Shown piece by piece: positions 12,180 to 23,831 of a DNA stretch of 64,000 nt. Source of the stretch: Purshia tridentata (lineage: Eukaryota > Streptophyta > Magnoliopsida > Rosales > Rosaceae); assembly GCA_003254885.1 (NCBI GenBank), contig QANT01003765.1, forward strand, positions 1 to 64,000, in the 5' to 3' direction. The position numbers were made by a program, and so were the translations under genes. The stretch's first letter is position 1, and every line of letters starts with the position of its first letter. The notes beneath the pieces were generated by a model. The model saw only the letters and a list, made by a program, of their open reading frames with translations. It was not told where the DNA came from and did no database searches.

Positions 12180-13190
12180 ATCATTTGAGATAAAGTCTTT
12201 GCAAATTGGCTAGCTGTGCAATTCATGTTTTCAGTTTTGAATTCTATTTCCTTTTTCATGAATTCTACATCAGCCTTCTAAACCTCTCTGTAAAGGTTGA
12301 ACTTAGACAACAAGTGAAAAATGAAAGAGTGTATGTTAAAGTTAATTTGGACATCTAATCTTAAAACTAATTGCAATGAGTGGAGAGATTAGGATTAATT
12401 TGTGATTTATTATATTGATGACATGAAGCATGTGTGGCCAAACTGGGTATGATGCATGGCTGAATTGTCATATCTGGATTAACAATAACAAAGTTGGTAA
12501 AATGTATTCTGATGTTGGAGAAAAGATCTGAATATGGAGGGCACATGACAGGTTTAAGAAGACATAGTTTTGTACACCCAAGCACAACATATGCATCCTA
12601 CAAAATTGGAGAGTATATCCTTTGATCTTTTTTTTATGGAATTGGGGATTCTTGAAAAGTAGTAATTATTTTAATGACAACTTCTTAATTGCTAGAGTCA
12701 GGCAGATGCCAAGCATGAGCAGTGAGCCTATTGCCAGGAATGTCTATAATTTTGAAAGAACCCAACCTGAATGTAACAGAGAGAACAAGATGAGATTGGA
12801 GCACCAGATCACCAGCCAACACATGCATTCACCAAAAGGACCCAAAAGAACAGGTAGAAGAGGATCTCAAAAGTGGAACCACATGGAACACACTCAATAA
12901 GCACTTAGATCAAATAACTGAACTTGATCCACAGTAGCTAACCTGCCTTTCATATTATTTTACGCCTGTATTAGCTAACCCTCCAATTATTTTTGGGTTG
13001 GATATTTCAACTTCAACAAATATACTCTTTTGTTTTTTTTTTTTTTTTTGTCTAAGCTGGCTTCAAAACTTAGAAGATCAATGTGGAATTCATCATGAAA
13101 ATGAGAAAAAATAAATTCCCACCAGATGTGCAAAGACTATCAAGTATCATCAAATGATATATGTTTTATTCAATGAGATTGAAATCAAAT
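12180..13190. other. Gene-free interval between PR10-5 and PR10-6
   Basis: About 1 kb between two convergent 3' ends. A 92-codon open frame at 12622-12900 (plus) has no recognisable similarity and no promoter-like context, so it is not called. A T-run lies at about 13033-13050. Confidence 0.45.
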
Positions 13191-13346
13191 ACAACATTAC
13201 TCTTTAATCATAGCCCCAAAGTGCAAGCCAAAGCCTGATTTGGCATGCATATGAAGAAAAAATAAAAAGCCACACCGTTGAAAACAGAGAAAAAAAGGAG
13301 GAGAAATTATGGCATGCATGCAGTTACTGCAGTATGAGAGATGGTT

Positions 13347-13968
13347 TTAGTTGTAAGCATCAGGATTGGCCACAAGGTGGGTCTCAATGATCTTGAATAA
13401 ACCAGCAGCCCTTTCTTTCCCTGCCTTGACATGTTCCTCCTTGATCTCGACATCACCCTTGGTGTAGTATGTGCTGCTGCTCTTAATGATGGAACCTCCA
13501 TCACCAGATGCCACCAACTTGGTCTCGTAAGAGATCTTCTCAATTTTGTCAGACAAGGCATCTCCTTCAATCATGCTGTAGCTGTACACAAAGTTATCTT
13601 TGTCAATCCCGTCAATCTGGTGCTTCACATAACTGTATTCACTTCCTGCATGCATATATGTACGTTAAATGAAAATGTTAGGATATATGGTTATCAAAAT
13701 TAATTATGATATACTTGGTGCATGCATTCACGGTCTCATAGTTAAACAAATTACCAAGTTATGGAGATGGATTAAAGTAATTACCTTCACCAAGGTTAAT
13801 CTTCTTGATGGTTCCAACGCCTCCATCTCCTTCAAGGATTTCAGTACTTTTAACTGCTTGTGGGGCAATCTTTGGGATGAGGTTGTCAGCATCAAGAACA
13901 AAGGCCTTGAACAATCTAGGTGGGGGGATGACAGAGGTGAACTCAGTTTCATAAGTGAACACACCCAT
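13347..13968 (-). CDS. PR10: PR10-6: PR-10 / Bet v 1-like protein
   Basis: Bet v 1-fold PR-10 protein, 160 residues, with exon 1 at 13785-13968, exon 2 at 13347-13645 and a 139-bp intron. The protein is almost the same as PR10-11. The few differences include STYYTKG against STYHTKG, IETHL against IEIHL, and IKKIN against IKKVN. The promoter, leader and intron also match PR10-11, because both sit in arms of an inverted duplication. The loop GDGGVG is at 47-52. The minus-strand TATA box is at 14081-14089. Its 3' untranslated region does not match that of PR10-11, which places a duplication breakpoint close to the stop codon. Confidence 0.96.
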
Positions 13969-14099
13969 GATTGTTTTTAGGAGTACTTAATAACTTGATG
14001 AAACAAGTAAGGAATTGTACGTGAAGAAAGCTAAGAGAGTTGATGATATTGGTGTGGCAAAGTGTGAGCACTGAAGGTGGTATTTATAGATTAAAGGAT

Positions 14100-15430
14100 C
14101 GGAGTTTGGAAAAGTTTTTATTTTAACAAATGGTTGTTGCCCATGTGGAAAAGAACATATAATTTCAGTCCAACACATCAATGTTTTAGTCAATGAAAGC
14201 CACCCATGCAAGTTGATTAAAGAATTCAATTTAGTCCATGCTGATGTGCTATTTAATAATATCCTAATTGACCCAATAAAAAAAGACTTATCCTAATTTG
14301 TAATAGAATGTTCTAAAAGCATTTATGTACATGCATAATTTAACTGAATAAATTACATTAGCAAATAAAAAGACTTATCCTTGATGCTCTCACAAAAAGA
14401 AGAGTGCAACTAGTCATTTTTGGAATGCAAATAGCAATTCTCAGGAAAATTATAAATGCACTCCAAAATTATCCATTGTCAATAATATTATTTGATACAC
14501 GAACATAATTTAGTAAATAAATTTAACTGAATGTAAAAATACTCATAATTATATTGACGCCAATTAGATGTTTTTATAGGATCACAACAACATTGCTGTT
14601 AACTATTGAATATCAACATATATGCATCAATTATTATATCCTAAAATGATATATAGAAAGTTCCAAAATACATATGCAAGGAACAATTTTGCAGGTATCT
14701 AAATGCTAAGTATTGTTTTGGACGCAAAAGACAAAGCTTCATCGTCGGTGGAGTACGTGTTTCATATATGATCATAAGATGCTTTGCTGATTTTGATAGC
14801 TTGGTGGGAAGAAGAACAAAACAAAAATAGTAGGATCGACACATGCATGGTGTCGATACCATTTAAACTTATGGGTATTATTTGTCAGTACATATTTATA
14901 TTTTGATTATTGTAATGGTTAACCAAACATTAGAATGAATTCAATCATTGATTTAGACAAAGTCTTCAAGACTTGAGGTCTGACTAATCAAGTAATCATT
15001 TACACTATTGTATTGCGTGCTTGGATATCTTTCACCAATTCACTTCCACAAAAATTACCATGTCATCCAATTAAGTCAAGTCTAAAAACTTTATTATATT
15101 TTTCTATGTTAAGTCAATACTGTCGATTCTCAATTTTAAAAAGACTACGCTTTGTCATATTTTGAAACTCCCTATGCTGGCCAGCCTGGCCCTTTGTTAA
15201 TAATCAAATTCATTTGAGGACCACGTAGATTAATTAAAAAGAACTGGAATTCTTTTATTTTGAGTGAAATAATGGATTTTATGGAGTCTTTTATATCGGT
15301 TCGGGGTTGCCCAAAACCCCAAAGGCATTCAACAAATAATAAACTACACATTGAATTTGCAGTCTATAATATATATCAAATGGTTTTTATTTATTTTTTG
15401 AGATTGAAATCAAATACAACAATATAATTT
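14100..15430. other. Intergenic DNA inside the left duplication arm
   Basis: Holds the upstream region of PR10-6 and the 3' flank of PR10-7. No extra gene is seen. Nearly all of it has a reversed counterpart at 22.2-23.7 kb. Confidence 0.6.
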
Positions 15431-15577
15431 GTCATCACCCAAACTGCAAGCCAGGTACGGCTCTGCCTTGATAGAAACGAAAATGAAAAACAAGCCAAAA
15501 ACAGAGAAAGCAGGACATCCAAAAGAAGATTTTGTTGCCCCTAACACGCGGTATATTATATATCATGCATGATAGGT

Positions 15578-16174
15578 TTAGTTGTAGGCATCAGGGTTGC
15601 CCAAAAGGTAGTTCTCGATGAGCTTGAACAAGCCAGAGGCTCTTTCTTTGCCAGCCTTAACATCCTCTTCTTTGATCTGAACATCACCCTTGGTGTGGTA
15701 GTTGCTGACGCTCTTAATGATGGAACCTCCACTGGGAGATGCCACCAACTTAATCTCATAAGAGACCTTCTCAATCAACTCTGATATGGCATCTCCTTCG
15801 ATCAAACTGTAGCTGTACACGAAGTTCTCCTTGTCAAGCCCATCAATCTTGTGCTTCACATAGCTGTGTTGACTTCCTGTAAAATGAAAATTTAAGAATT
15901 GTTAAACCCATTTTTCTTATTGTGCAAAATGTGACCCTAATATTAGATAAACAAGTCATGGAAATAATGGTGCTAATTAAAACTAATTACCTTCACCAAG
16001 GTTGATCTTCTTGATGGTTCCAACACCTCCATCTCCTTCAAGGATTTCAGAACTTTTAACTGCCTGTGGGGCAATCTTTGGGATGAGGTTGTCAGAATCA
16101 AGGACAAAGGCCTTGAACAATCTTGGTGGTGGGATGACAGAGGTGAACTCAGTTTCATAAGTGAACACACCCAT
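15578..16174 (-). CDS. PR10: PR10-7: PR-10 / Bet v 1-like protein
   Basis: Bet v 1-fold PR-10 protein, 160 residues, with exon 1 at 15991-16174, exon 2 at 15578-15876 and a 114-bp intron. It groups tightly with PR10-10 and PR10-13: [43 protein letters not shown]. Its only differences from PR10-10 in exon 2 are KENF against KDNF and FKLIE against FKVIE. The loop GDGGVG is present. The minus-strand TATA-like box is CTATAAAGG at 16291-16299. The leader has a short tandem repeat of GGTATT at 16231-16252. PR10-8 diverges from it across 1.1 kb. Confidence 0.96.
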
Positions 16175-16299
16175 GTTGATGATTTAAGAGCTTATAAAAT
16201 GAACAAAGAAATAATGATAATTTGGAAGGATTGGTATTGGTATTGGTATTGGTGGTTTGAGATGTTCCAAATGTGAGCATTGGGGGTGTCCTTTATAGA

Positions 16300-17170
16300 T
16301 TTTGAGGCTGAAGGTCAGTGTGTGTAAACTGTAGAGTGTCCCCTGTGGTATGCCAATGATATCAAAGTGTTGATTTTTCAGAGAATGTCTCCATCACTCC
16401 AATGAATTTAATTAGATTTACAATTCAATGAATTATTGTTTAAAATTCTAAGAAAGCCGCCTTGAATAGTTGATTTGAAAAAGAAACACCCAATTTATTC
16501 CAACCAGTGTTAATAAAATAGTAACATGTCTTTTATTATTTTCACTTTTTTTCCTGCTAACATGGATTAATAGGTCTTGGCATGGAACACATTGCCAACC
16601 TAGCTCGATAAATGTTGCTTTGGTTGTTGGTGAAGTAGATTTTTTCAATCGTATTAGAAAAATAAGTACGGCAGCACGTCAGGACAATAAGCAAGTCTTA
16701 AACCAAGAAAAAATCAAAGGTATCAAAAGTATCAAATATCAGAAAAGGTATCAATTAGTATATTAGGAAATAGATGTTGACTGCCAGTTGCCATTGTTGA
16801 ATCAAAGCAGCTAAATAAGTCTTTAAAAATAAATAAAAAATAAAAAATTCAGCTACAAGCCTACAACAGCTAAATATTCCTATTCAACCTACCAAAAGTT
16901 AAAATTGTAACTTTTGTATCTTGATGTAGTTCACTCTCATGGCCGACCATTTGTGTAAACTGTGAATGTAGCTATTGAAAATTCAAATTGAAGTTGGAAG
17001 ACCATCTAGAACCTCTAAAACCCAATTGGGTGCTAATTAATTTTGGGGTGCTTTCTTTGACTAAATAAATTTTCCAGGTCCTTGTGGAGATATCCGATAG
17101 AATTAAAGTAGCACAACTTGCAGAAACTCATCACTGATCTTGGGGGAGTTCACACAGCTAACCTTTAACC
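16300..17170. promoter_or_regulatory. Divergent upstream region, PR10-7 / PR10-8
   Basis: The start codons are 1.1 kb apart. The PR10-7 core is at about 16291-16299 and the PR10-8 core (CTATAAAAA) at about 17178-17186. The part from about 16660 to 17060 recurs upstream of PR10-9/PR10-10 (see repeats). Confidence 0.5.
16660..17060 (+). repeat. Dispersed upstream repeat, copy 1
   Basis: Carries CAGGACAATAAGCAAGTCTTA, then GTTGACTGCCAGTTGCCATT, then GAAGTTGGAAGACCATCTAG and CAATTGGGTGCTAATTAATT, in that order. The same words recur in the same order and strand near 18790-18880 (first two blocks only) and 20590-21020. Confidence 0.65.
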
Positions 17171-17297
17171 TCATTATCTATAAAAACCACATACAGCCTT
17201 CTCTTGTCTCCAACTCAAACTCTCTTTGTAGTTCAAGCAATTCTCTCTTATACTCTTTTCCTTTGATCATTTTCTAAGTTTCAAGTCAAAACTCATA

Positions 17298-17901
17298 ATG
17301 GGTGTGTTCACTTATGAAACGGAGTTCACCTCTGTTATCCCGCCAGCTAGATTGTTCAAGGCCTTTATCCTTGATGCAGACAACCTCATCCCAAAGATTG
17401 CTCCCCAAGCAGTGAAAGGTTCTGAGATCGTTGAAGGAGATGGAGGCGTTGGAACCATCAAGAAAATTACCTTCGGCGAAGGTTAGTTCACATGATCATT
17501 ACTTAATTTATAAGGTCACATTTTGTTTTATATTTCATCAACTTGAACAAGGAAATGTAACAAGCATCCTAACTTATTTATCTCTGTTTTAATTTGCAGG
17601 CAGCCAATTCAACTACGTGAAGCACAGGATCGATGGGATTGACAAAGATAACTTTGTTTACAGTTACAGTTTGATTGAAGGAGACGCGATATCTGACAAG
17701 ATTGAGAAAGTTTCTTATGAGACCAAATTGGTGGCATCTTCTGATGGAGGATCAATCATCAAGAGCACCAGTAACTATCACGCCAAGGGTGATGTTGAGA
17801 TCAAAGAAGAGCATGTTAAGGCTGGCAAAGAGAAGGCCTCCCATCTCTTCAAGCTTGTTGAAGCCTACCTCTTGGCTAACCCTGATGCCTACAATGTCTA
17901 A
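17298..17901 (+). CDS. PR10: PR10-8: PR-10 / Bet v 1-like protein, 161 aa
   Basis: Bet v 1-fold PR-10 protein, with exon 1 at 17298-17481 and exon 2 at 17600-17901. The 161-residue product ends DAYNV like PR10-2. The N-terminal loop reads PPARLFKAF where sisters have [15 protein letters not shown] is present at 47-52. Exon 2 starts [12 protein letters not shown] and ends [19 protein letters not shown], as in PR10-2. The TATA box CTATAAAAA is at 17178, 120 bp before the ATG. The 3' untranslated region carries AATGTTGTATTATTTCTATA near 18006-18025, shared with PR10-2 and different from the block in the other genes. Confidence 0.96.
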
Positions 17902-18367
17902 ACTTGTTTATATTTGCTTCTGTGTTACCAGCTCTGTCATTATCAGACACATGTTTGTTCTACTCCAGTTCATGGTATTCCAGTTGGAATATTAAAAGAA
18001 TGATTAATGTTGTATTATTTCTATAAAATAATGGTAATCACTTGGTATTCAATTAAGCTATAACTTGCCCATCACTTTCTTTGATTTCATTATATACTTA
18101 ATTGTTTGTTGGTTTCTAATGAGAATTAATTAAGAATCCATACAAAGTCAAATGTTTGATGACCTGCCTTCCACTACCCCCTGCAGCCCTCAAACCATGA
18201 ACATGAAGATTGATGTCTCCATCAATTATTAGGCTGTTTCATGTTTGTATTGTGATAAGGTTTTCCAATTATTAGCCTTCCCTAATATGCAAAAAGGTTA
18301 CCATTTGTCATTGGAAAGACTGGAATTTCAGAGGAAAATATTGCTCTGCGTTCTCATTTCTCTAACA

Positions 18368-18560
18368 CACTAAAAAACATTTCTTCATTACCAATGGCAG
18401 AAAGTCATTGTTAAAGACTATTACCAACAGGGATGTGACAACCGTTGGTAATATCCCATTAGAAATGACAACTAATGGAACTGTTACAAAGCTGTATTAC
18501 ATACATCTGACCTAGATTAGACAACTAGTGGAACTGTTACAGCAACATTTAACAACTATA
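18368..18560 (+). mobile_element. Possible CACTA-type terminal fragment
   Basis: Starts CACTAAAAAACATTTCTTC and is followed by repeated and inverted subterminal words (ATTACCAATGG, TTACCAACAGG, CCGTTGGTAA). That arrangement is known for En/Spm-type elements. No opposite terminus or target duplication was found, so this is a weak call. Confidence 0.3.
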
Positions 18561-18769
18561 TGTAACAGACTTTTAACTACCAGACCCTAAGAGCATCTAC
18601 CACATTCTGCCACCTCATCCATGATCCAATTGAATCACAGCCCTTGAAACCTTGAGTTGTTGAATAAGAATAGTTTATGCATGCTATCAACTATAACAAT
18701 CATTATTGTATTTATTACATTTCCAACCTCAAATAATTGTTCCTTTGGTTGTGGAGTTTTCCAGTCAAG

Positions 18770-18960
18770 TCATGTAGGAAAAAAACTGTAGCATCATTCA
18801 AGACAATAAGCAAGTCTTGAACCAAAGAAAAATGAAAGGTATCAACAGGCAATTAATGTTGACTGTCAGTTGCCATTAATTTTTTAATCAAATAATATAT
18901 ACAAGTCTTGAAACCCAAAGATAAAAAGAAGAAATAACTTCAGCTAAAAATTAAGATATA
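18770..18960 (+). repeat. Dispersed upstream repeat, copy 2 (partial)
   Basis: Contains AAGACAATAAGCAAGTCTTG, GAAAGGTATCAACAGG and GTTGACTGTCAGTTGCCATT, matching the first half of the repeat at 16660-17060. It lies in the convergent interval between PR10-8 and PR10-9 rather than in a promoter. Confidence 0.6.
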
Positions 18961-19284
18961 ATGTGTAAGCATTTGAACAGCAGTTGCAGGCTATGTATGC
19001 AGAAACAGCTCATGAACTTACTTATAGTAACAACTAACAAGTATATAAAACCAAAGTTCTTTAACTTTCTAATTTAAAACAAGTGATTTTTGCTTTATTT
19101 ATTGAGATTTAAATCCAATACAACATTACAATTTGTCATAACCCCAAGTGCAAGCCAAATCTATCTCTGGCTCGGTAGAAAAAGAGAAAAAAATGAAAAA
19201 AATGAAAGCCACACCAATGACAGAAAAATCATGACAAAAGAAGATTGTTGCCCCTAACAAATGGAGGACATATCATAGATGGTT

Positions 19285-19880
19285 TTAGTTGTATGCATCA
19301 GGATTGGCCACAAGGTGGCTCTCAATGATCTTGAACAAACCAGCAGCCCTTTCTTTTCCTGCCTTGACATGCTCTTCCTTGATCTCGACATCACCCTTAG
19401 TGTGGTATTTGCTGCTGCTCTTGATGATGGAACCTCCATCAGAAGATGCCACCAACTTAGTCTCATAAGAGATTTTCTCAATTTTGTCAGATAAGGCATC
19501 TCCTTCAAGCATGCTGTAGTTGTACACAAAATTATCTTTGTCGATCCCATCAATTTGGTGCTTCACGTAACTGTATTCACTTCCTGCATGTACATAAATT
19601 GAAAATGTAAGAATGCATAGTTATCAAAACTTTGATAGTTCTTTCCAAGACATGTAGTAAACAAGCAAGTCACTAGAGGCAATGGCGGTAACTAACCTTC
19701 ACCAAGGTTAACCTGCTTGATGGTTCCAACCCCTCCATCTCCTTCAAGGATTTCAGAACTTTTAACTGCTTGGGGAGCAATCTTGGGGATGAGGTTGTCA
19801 GCATCAAGGACAAAGGCCTTGAACAATCTTGGTGGTGGGATGACGGAGGTGAACTCGGTTTCATAAGTGAAGACACCCAT
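19285..19880 (-). CDS. PR10: PR10-9: PR-10 / Bet v 1-like protein
   Basis: Bet v 1-fold PR-10 protein, 160 residues, with exon 1 at 19697-19880, exon 2 at 19285-19583 and a 113-bp intron. It belongs to the PR10-4/-6/-11 group ([30 protein letters not shown]), with [12 protein letters not shown] and [10 protein letters not shown] as private changes. The loop GDGGVG is intact. The expected TATA position (19991-20000) reads CTGTAAATAG on the minus strand instead of CTATAAATAG, so the core promoter is one base off the cluster's consensus. The conserved 3' block is near 19085-19135. Confidence 0.95.
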
Positions 19881-19999
19881 GCTGATGATTTAAGAGCTTA
19901 GAAAATGATCAAAGAAAGATTAAAGTTAGGAAGGGTTGGATAATTGGTTGGGATGTTTTGTGATGTGGGAAAATGTGAGCATTGGGGTTGCTATTTACA

Positions 20000-21300
20000 G
20001 ATTGTGGCTGAAAGTTAGGGTGTTTAAGGTAGGTGTCCCTTGTAAATCAAAGAATCAATGAAATTCTCCATGTGAAAAGGACGCCATAATTTTCAATTTA
20101 ATGGAGTATTGTTAGTTAAGTCTTAGAAGCAGCCCCCATAATTTGAATTGAAAATCCCAAATATTCCTAGAAGTGTTGCTAATTAACATCAATTATATTC
20201 TGAATATCTTAATTGAAGGGTTTTAGCAACCTTTTTGATGACAGATATGTTATAATGTGAAAAAGAGAATCATCGTTTTAACTGTATACATAACACAGTT
20301 AATTAACTGATAAAGTAGTCAGTTATACATCTTATAGACTGATAAAAGTCGATCATAAGTAAGGTTTTCCAAATAAAGAGATCTCTATTTTAGTAAACCC
20401 TGTTTAAAAATGATGACTTTTCCAGAATTAAGTTCATGGTCATCATCATGAACATATTATAGAGATCAACATGTTCAACATAATACGAAACTGGGTACCT
20501 GCAGGGTGATTATTTATTAGATGGTCATCAACAGGCTTCAAAGTCTGCAACCATAGAATAATGAAACTAAGGTATCAATAGCCAATGTTGACCGCCAGCT
20601 GCCATTGTGGAATTAAAAACAACGAAGCAAGTCTTGAAACCAAAAATCAGAACAAGGAAAAAAAAAACTTCAGCTTCCTAAACAACCAAAAGTGAAGAAT
20701 GTGATTGTAAGAATATATATGAGCAGCAGTTGCAGGTCAGGGCTATGTAAGCTGATGAAGTTCTTACTGTCCAAGTATTAAACCAAAGTTGTGTAACTTT
20801 TTTTTTCAAATTAATTTTGATGATGTAGTAAACTTTCATGAACCACAATTTCTGTAAACTGTGAACGAAGCCATTGAAAATTCAGAATTAAAGTTGGAAG
20901 ACCATCCAGAACCTGACCCCATTGGCTCTTTTGTCTACATCGTCTAGCTAGTATGTACACAATCCAAAAGACCAATTGGGTTCTAAATTAATTCGGATTA
21001 AGGTGCCTTCTTTGACTAAAACACAAGTTCTTTTATCACAACAGGATAACCTTAGATTAAGTGATTAACCTTGGAGGGTTATGTTAATTAATAGCTTAGC
21101 ACTTAGCACACGTAGCACAACAGGTTGGTAGGAATAAGTTAAAATTTTTCAATAAACTTTTAGATGCGGGCCGGTGGCTTCGGGCTTTCTTTGGCTAAGT
21201 TGCTTTTCACATGGCCAACATCCATTGGAAAATTTAAAACTTGTCCAAACTTGTATTATCAATATTCCATCGGGGCCACTCACACATTCACATACCCTTC
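20000..21300. promoter_or_regulatory. Divergent upstream region, PR10-9 / PR10-10
   Basis: The start codons are 1.5 kb apart. The degenerate TATA of PR10-9 is at 19991-20000. The PR10-10 core, CTATAAATACC, is at 21310-21320. The left half is unique. The stretch 20520-21020 repeats the upstream region of PR10-8. From about 21170 on, the sequence matches the promoters of PR10-6 and PR10-11. Confidence 0.55.
20520..21020 (+). repeat. Dispersed upstream repeat, copy 3
   Basis: Carries AAGGTATCAATAG, GTTGACCGCCAGCTGCCATT, AAAGTTGGAAGACCATCCAG and CAATTGGGTTCTAAATTAAT, in the same order as 16660-17060 upstream of PR10-8. Confidence 0.65.
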
Positions 21301-21426
21301 AACATTAATCTATAAATACCCCCTTCAGTGCTCACACTTACCCACACCAATATCATCAACTCTCTTAGCTTCCTTCACAATTCCTTACTTCTTTCATCAA
21401 GTTATTAAGTACTCCTAAAAACAATC

Positions 21427-22023
21427 ATGGCTGTGTTCACTTATGAAACTGAGTTCACCTCTGTCATCCCACCACCAAGATTGTTCAAGGCCTTTGTCCT
21501 TGATTCTGACAACCTCATCCCAAAGATTGCCCCACAGGCAGTTAAAAGTTCTGAAATCCTTGAAGGAGATGGAGGTGTTGGAACCATCAAGAAGATCAAC
21601 CTTGGTGAAGGTAATTAGTTTTAATTAGCACCATCATCTCCATGACTTGTTTAACTAATATTGGGGTCACATGTTGCACAATAAGAAAAATGGGTTTAAC
21701 AATTCATAAATTTTCATTTTACAGGAAGTCAACACAGCTATGTGAAGCACAAGATTGATGGGCTTGACAAGGACAACTTCGTGTACAGCTACAGTTTGAT
21801 CGAAGGAGATGCCATATCAGAGTTGATTGAGAAGGTCTCTTATGAGATTAAGTTGGTGGCATCGCCCAGTGGAGGTTCCATCATTAAGAGCGTCAGCAAC
21901 TACCACACCAAGGGTGATGTTCAGATCAAAGAGGAGGATGTCAAGGCTGGCAAAGAAAGAGCCTCAGGCTTGTTCAAGGTCATCGAGAACTACCTTTTGG
22001 GCAACCCTGATGCCTACAACTAA
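21427..22023 (+). CDS. PR10: PR10-10: PR-10 / Bet v 1-like protein, mosaic gene
   Basis: Bet v 1-fold PR-10 protein, 160 residues, with exon 1 at 21427-21610, exon 2 at 21725-22023 and a 114-bp intron. It is the only copy starting [10 protein letters not shown]. All others start MGV. The coding sequence and 3' untranslated region match PR10-7 (and PR10-13 in the coding part), but the promoter and leader match PR10-6 and PR10-11, including the leader words CACACCAATATCATCAACTC and AAGTACTCCTAAAAACAATC just before the ATG. The TATA box is CTATAAATACC at 21310. The glycine-rich loop GDGGVG is normal. The gene is therefore likely regulated like PR10-6/-11 while making a PR10-7-type protein. That last step is inference. 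Confidence 0.96.
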
Positions 22024-22209
22024 ACCTATCATGCATGATATATACTGCATGTTAGGGGCAACAAAATCTTCTTTTGGATGCCCTGCTTTCTCTGTTTTTG
22101 GCTTGTTTTTCATTTTCGTTTCTATCAAGGCAAAGCAGTCTCCGGCTTGCACTTTGGGTGATGACAAATTATATTATTGTATTTGATTTCAATCTCAATA
22201 AATAAATAA

Positions 22210-23690
22210 AAAACCATTTGATATATATTATAGACTTTGCAAATTCAATATGTGTAGTTTTTAATTTGTTGAATGCCTTTGGGGCTTTGGGCAACCCCGA
22301 ACCCATATAAAAGAGTCTAGACAATCCATTAGTTTAGTTCTGTTCAATTAATGTACGTTGTCCTCAAATGAATTTGATTATTAACAAAGGGCCTTCGACC
22401 AAAAAAAAAGGATTATTAGCAGAGGGCCAAGCTGGCCAGCATAGCGAGTTTCAAAATATGACAAAGCGTAGTCTCTTAAAATTGAGAATCGCCAGTATCG
22501 ACTTGAATATATATAAAGTTTGTAGACTTGACTTCATTGGATGACTGGATGAGGTAATATATATAAAGGTAATTTTTATGAAAGTGATAGATATCCAAGC
22601 ACACAATACAATAGTGTATAAGATCACTGGATGAGGTAGGAGATTTATAGTTAATGGACATTTTGAAGCATGCAGTACATCTCAGAGATGGGTTATGCAT
22701 AAGTTTTGAAGACTTATCCATGTTGAAGCAGGGCAGCCCCTATGAATGATTACTTGATTACTTGATTACTTGAAGACTTTGTCTAAATCAATGATTGAAT
22801 TCATTTTAATGTTTGGCTAACCATTACAATAAAATCAAAATATAAAATGTACTGACAAATAATACCCACAAGTTTACATAGTAAGTATATATAGACAATA
22901 ACATGGTCAAAGATGTGAGACAAACAATCGAGACTTGGATCCCGAACAAAAGACTTAGGACCTTAGACATCAAATACGGTAATAGACCTGGTAATCCTTT
23001 CTTTAAAATTATGATTGCAAGGCGCAAAGCATCTTATGATCATGAAACACGTACTCCACCGACGATCAAGGTTTGTCTTTTGCGTCCAAAACAATACTTA
23101 GCATCTAGATACCTGCACAATTGTTCCTTGCATATGTATTTTGGAACTTTCTATATATCATATCATTTTAGGATATTATAATTGCTGCATGTTGATATTC
23201 AGTAGTTAATAGCAAGTAGTTGTGATCCTATAAAAACATCAAATTGGCGTCAACATAGTTATTATTATTTTTACATTCAGTTAAATTTATTTACTAAATT
23301 ATGTTCGTGTATATTATTGACAATGGATAATTTTGGAGTACTGTATTTATAATTTTCCTGAGAATTGCTATTTGCATTCTAAAAATGACTACTCGCACTC
23401 TTCTTTTGTGAGAGCATCAAGGATAAGTCCTTTATTTGCTAATGTAATTTATTCAGTTAAATTATGTATGTAGATATATGCTTTTAGAACATTCTATTAC
23501 AAAATAGGATAAGTCTTTTTTTATTGGGTCAATTAGGATATTAATAAATAGCACATCAGCATGGACTAAATTGAATTCTTTAATCAACTTGCATGGGTGG
23601 CTTTCATTGACTAAAACATTGATGTGTTGGACTGAAATTATACGTCTTTTTCACATGGGCAACAACCATTTGTTAAAATAAAAACTTGTC
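22210..23690. other. Intergenic DNA inside the right duplication arm
   Basis: No extra gene is seen. It matches 14.1-15.4 kb reversed. A short tandem tract of TTACTTGA lies near 22747-22772. Confidence 0.55.
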
Positions 23691-23831
23691 CAAACTCCGA
23701 TCCTTTAAATCTATAAATACCACCTTCAGTGCTCACACTTTGCCACACCAATATCATCAACTCCCTTAGCTTTCTTCACGTACGATTCCTTACTTGTTTC
23801 ATCAAGTTATTAAGTACTCCTAAAAACAATC

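Larger units (their letters stand above)
13347..16174. repeat. Inverted duplication, left arm
   Basis: This arm runs from the stop codon of PR10-6 to the start codon of PR10-7. It matches the reverse complement of 21427-24449 in gene order, coding sequence and much of the intergenic DNA. Matching examples are 14641-14790 with about 23020-23178, 14420-14480 with about 23320-23380, and 14920-14960 with about 22775-22820. Small insertions and replacements separate the arms. The match is by eye, so identity is not quantified. Confidence 0.85.
18030..19090. other. Gene-free interval between PR10-8 and PR10-9
   Basis: About 1 kb between convergent genes. It contains a possible CACTA-type transposon end near 18368 and the second copy of the dispersed upstream repeat near 18770-18960. 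No gene is seen. Confidence 0.5.

Noticed and set aside
12622-12900. 92-codon plus-strand open frame
   Set aside because: No recognisable similarity, no promoter context, and it lies between two convergent PR-10 3' ends. Chance is the simplest reading.
16231-16252. GGTATT short tandem repeat in the PR10-7 leader
   Set aside because: A simple microsatellite with no sign of function beyond its position in the leader.
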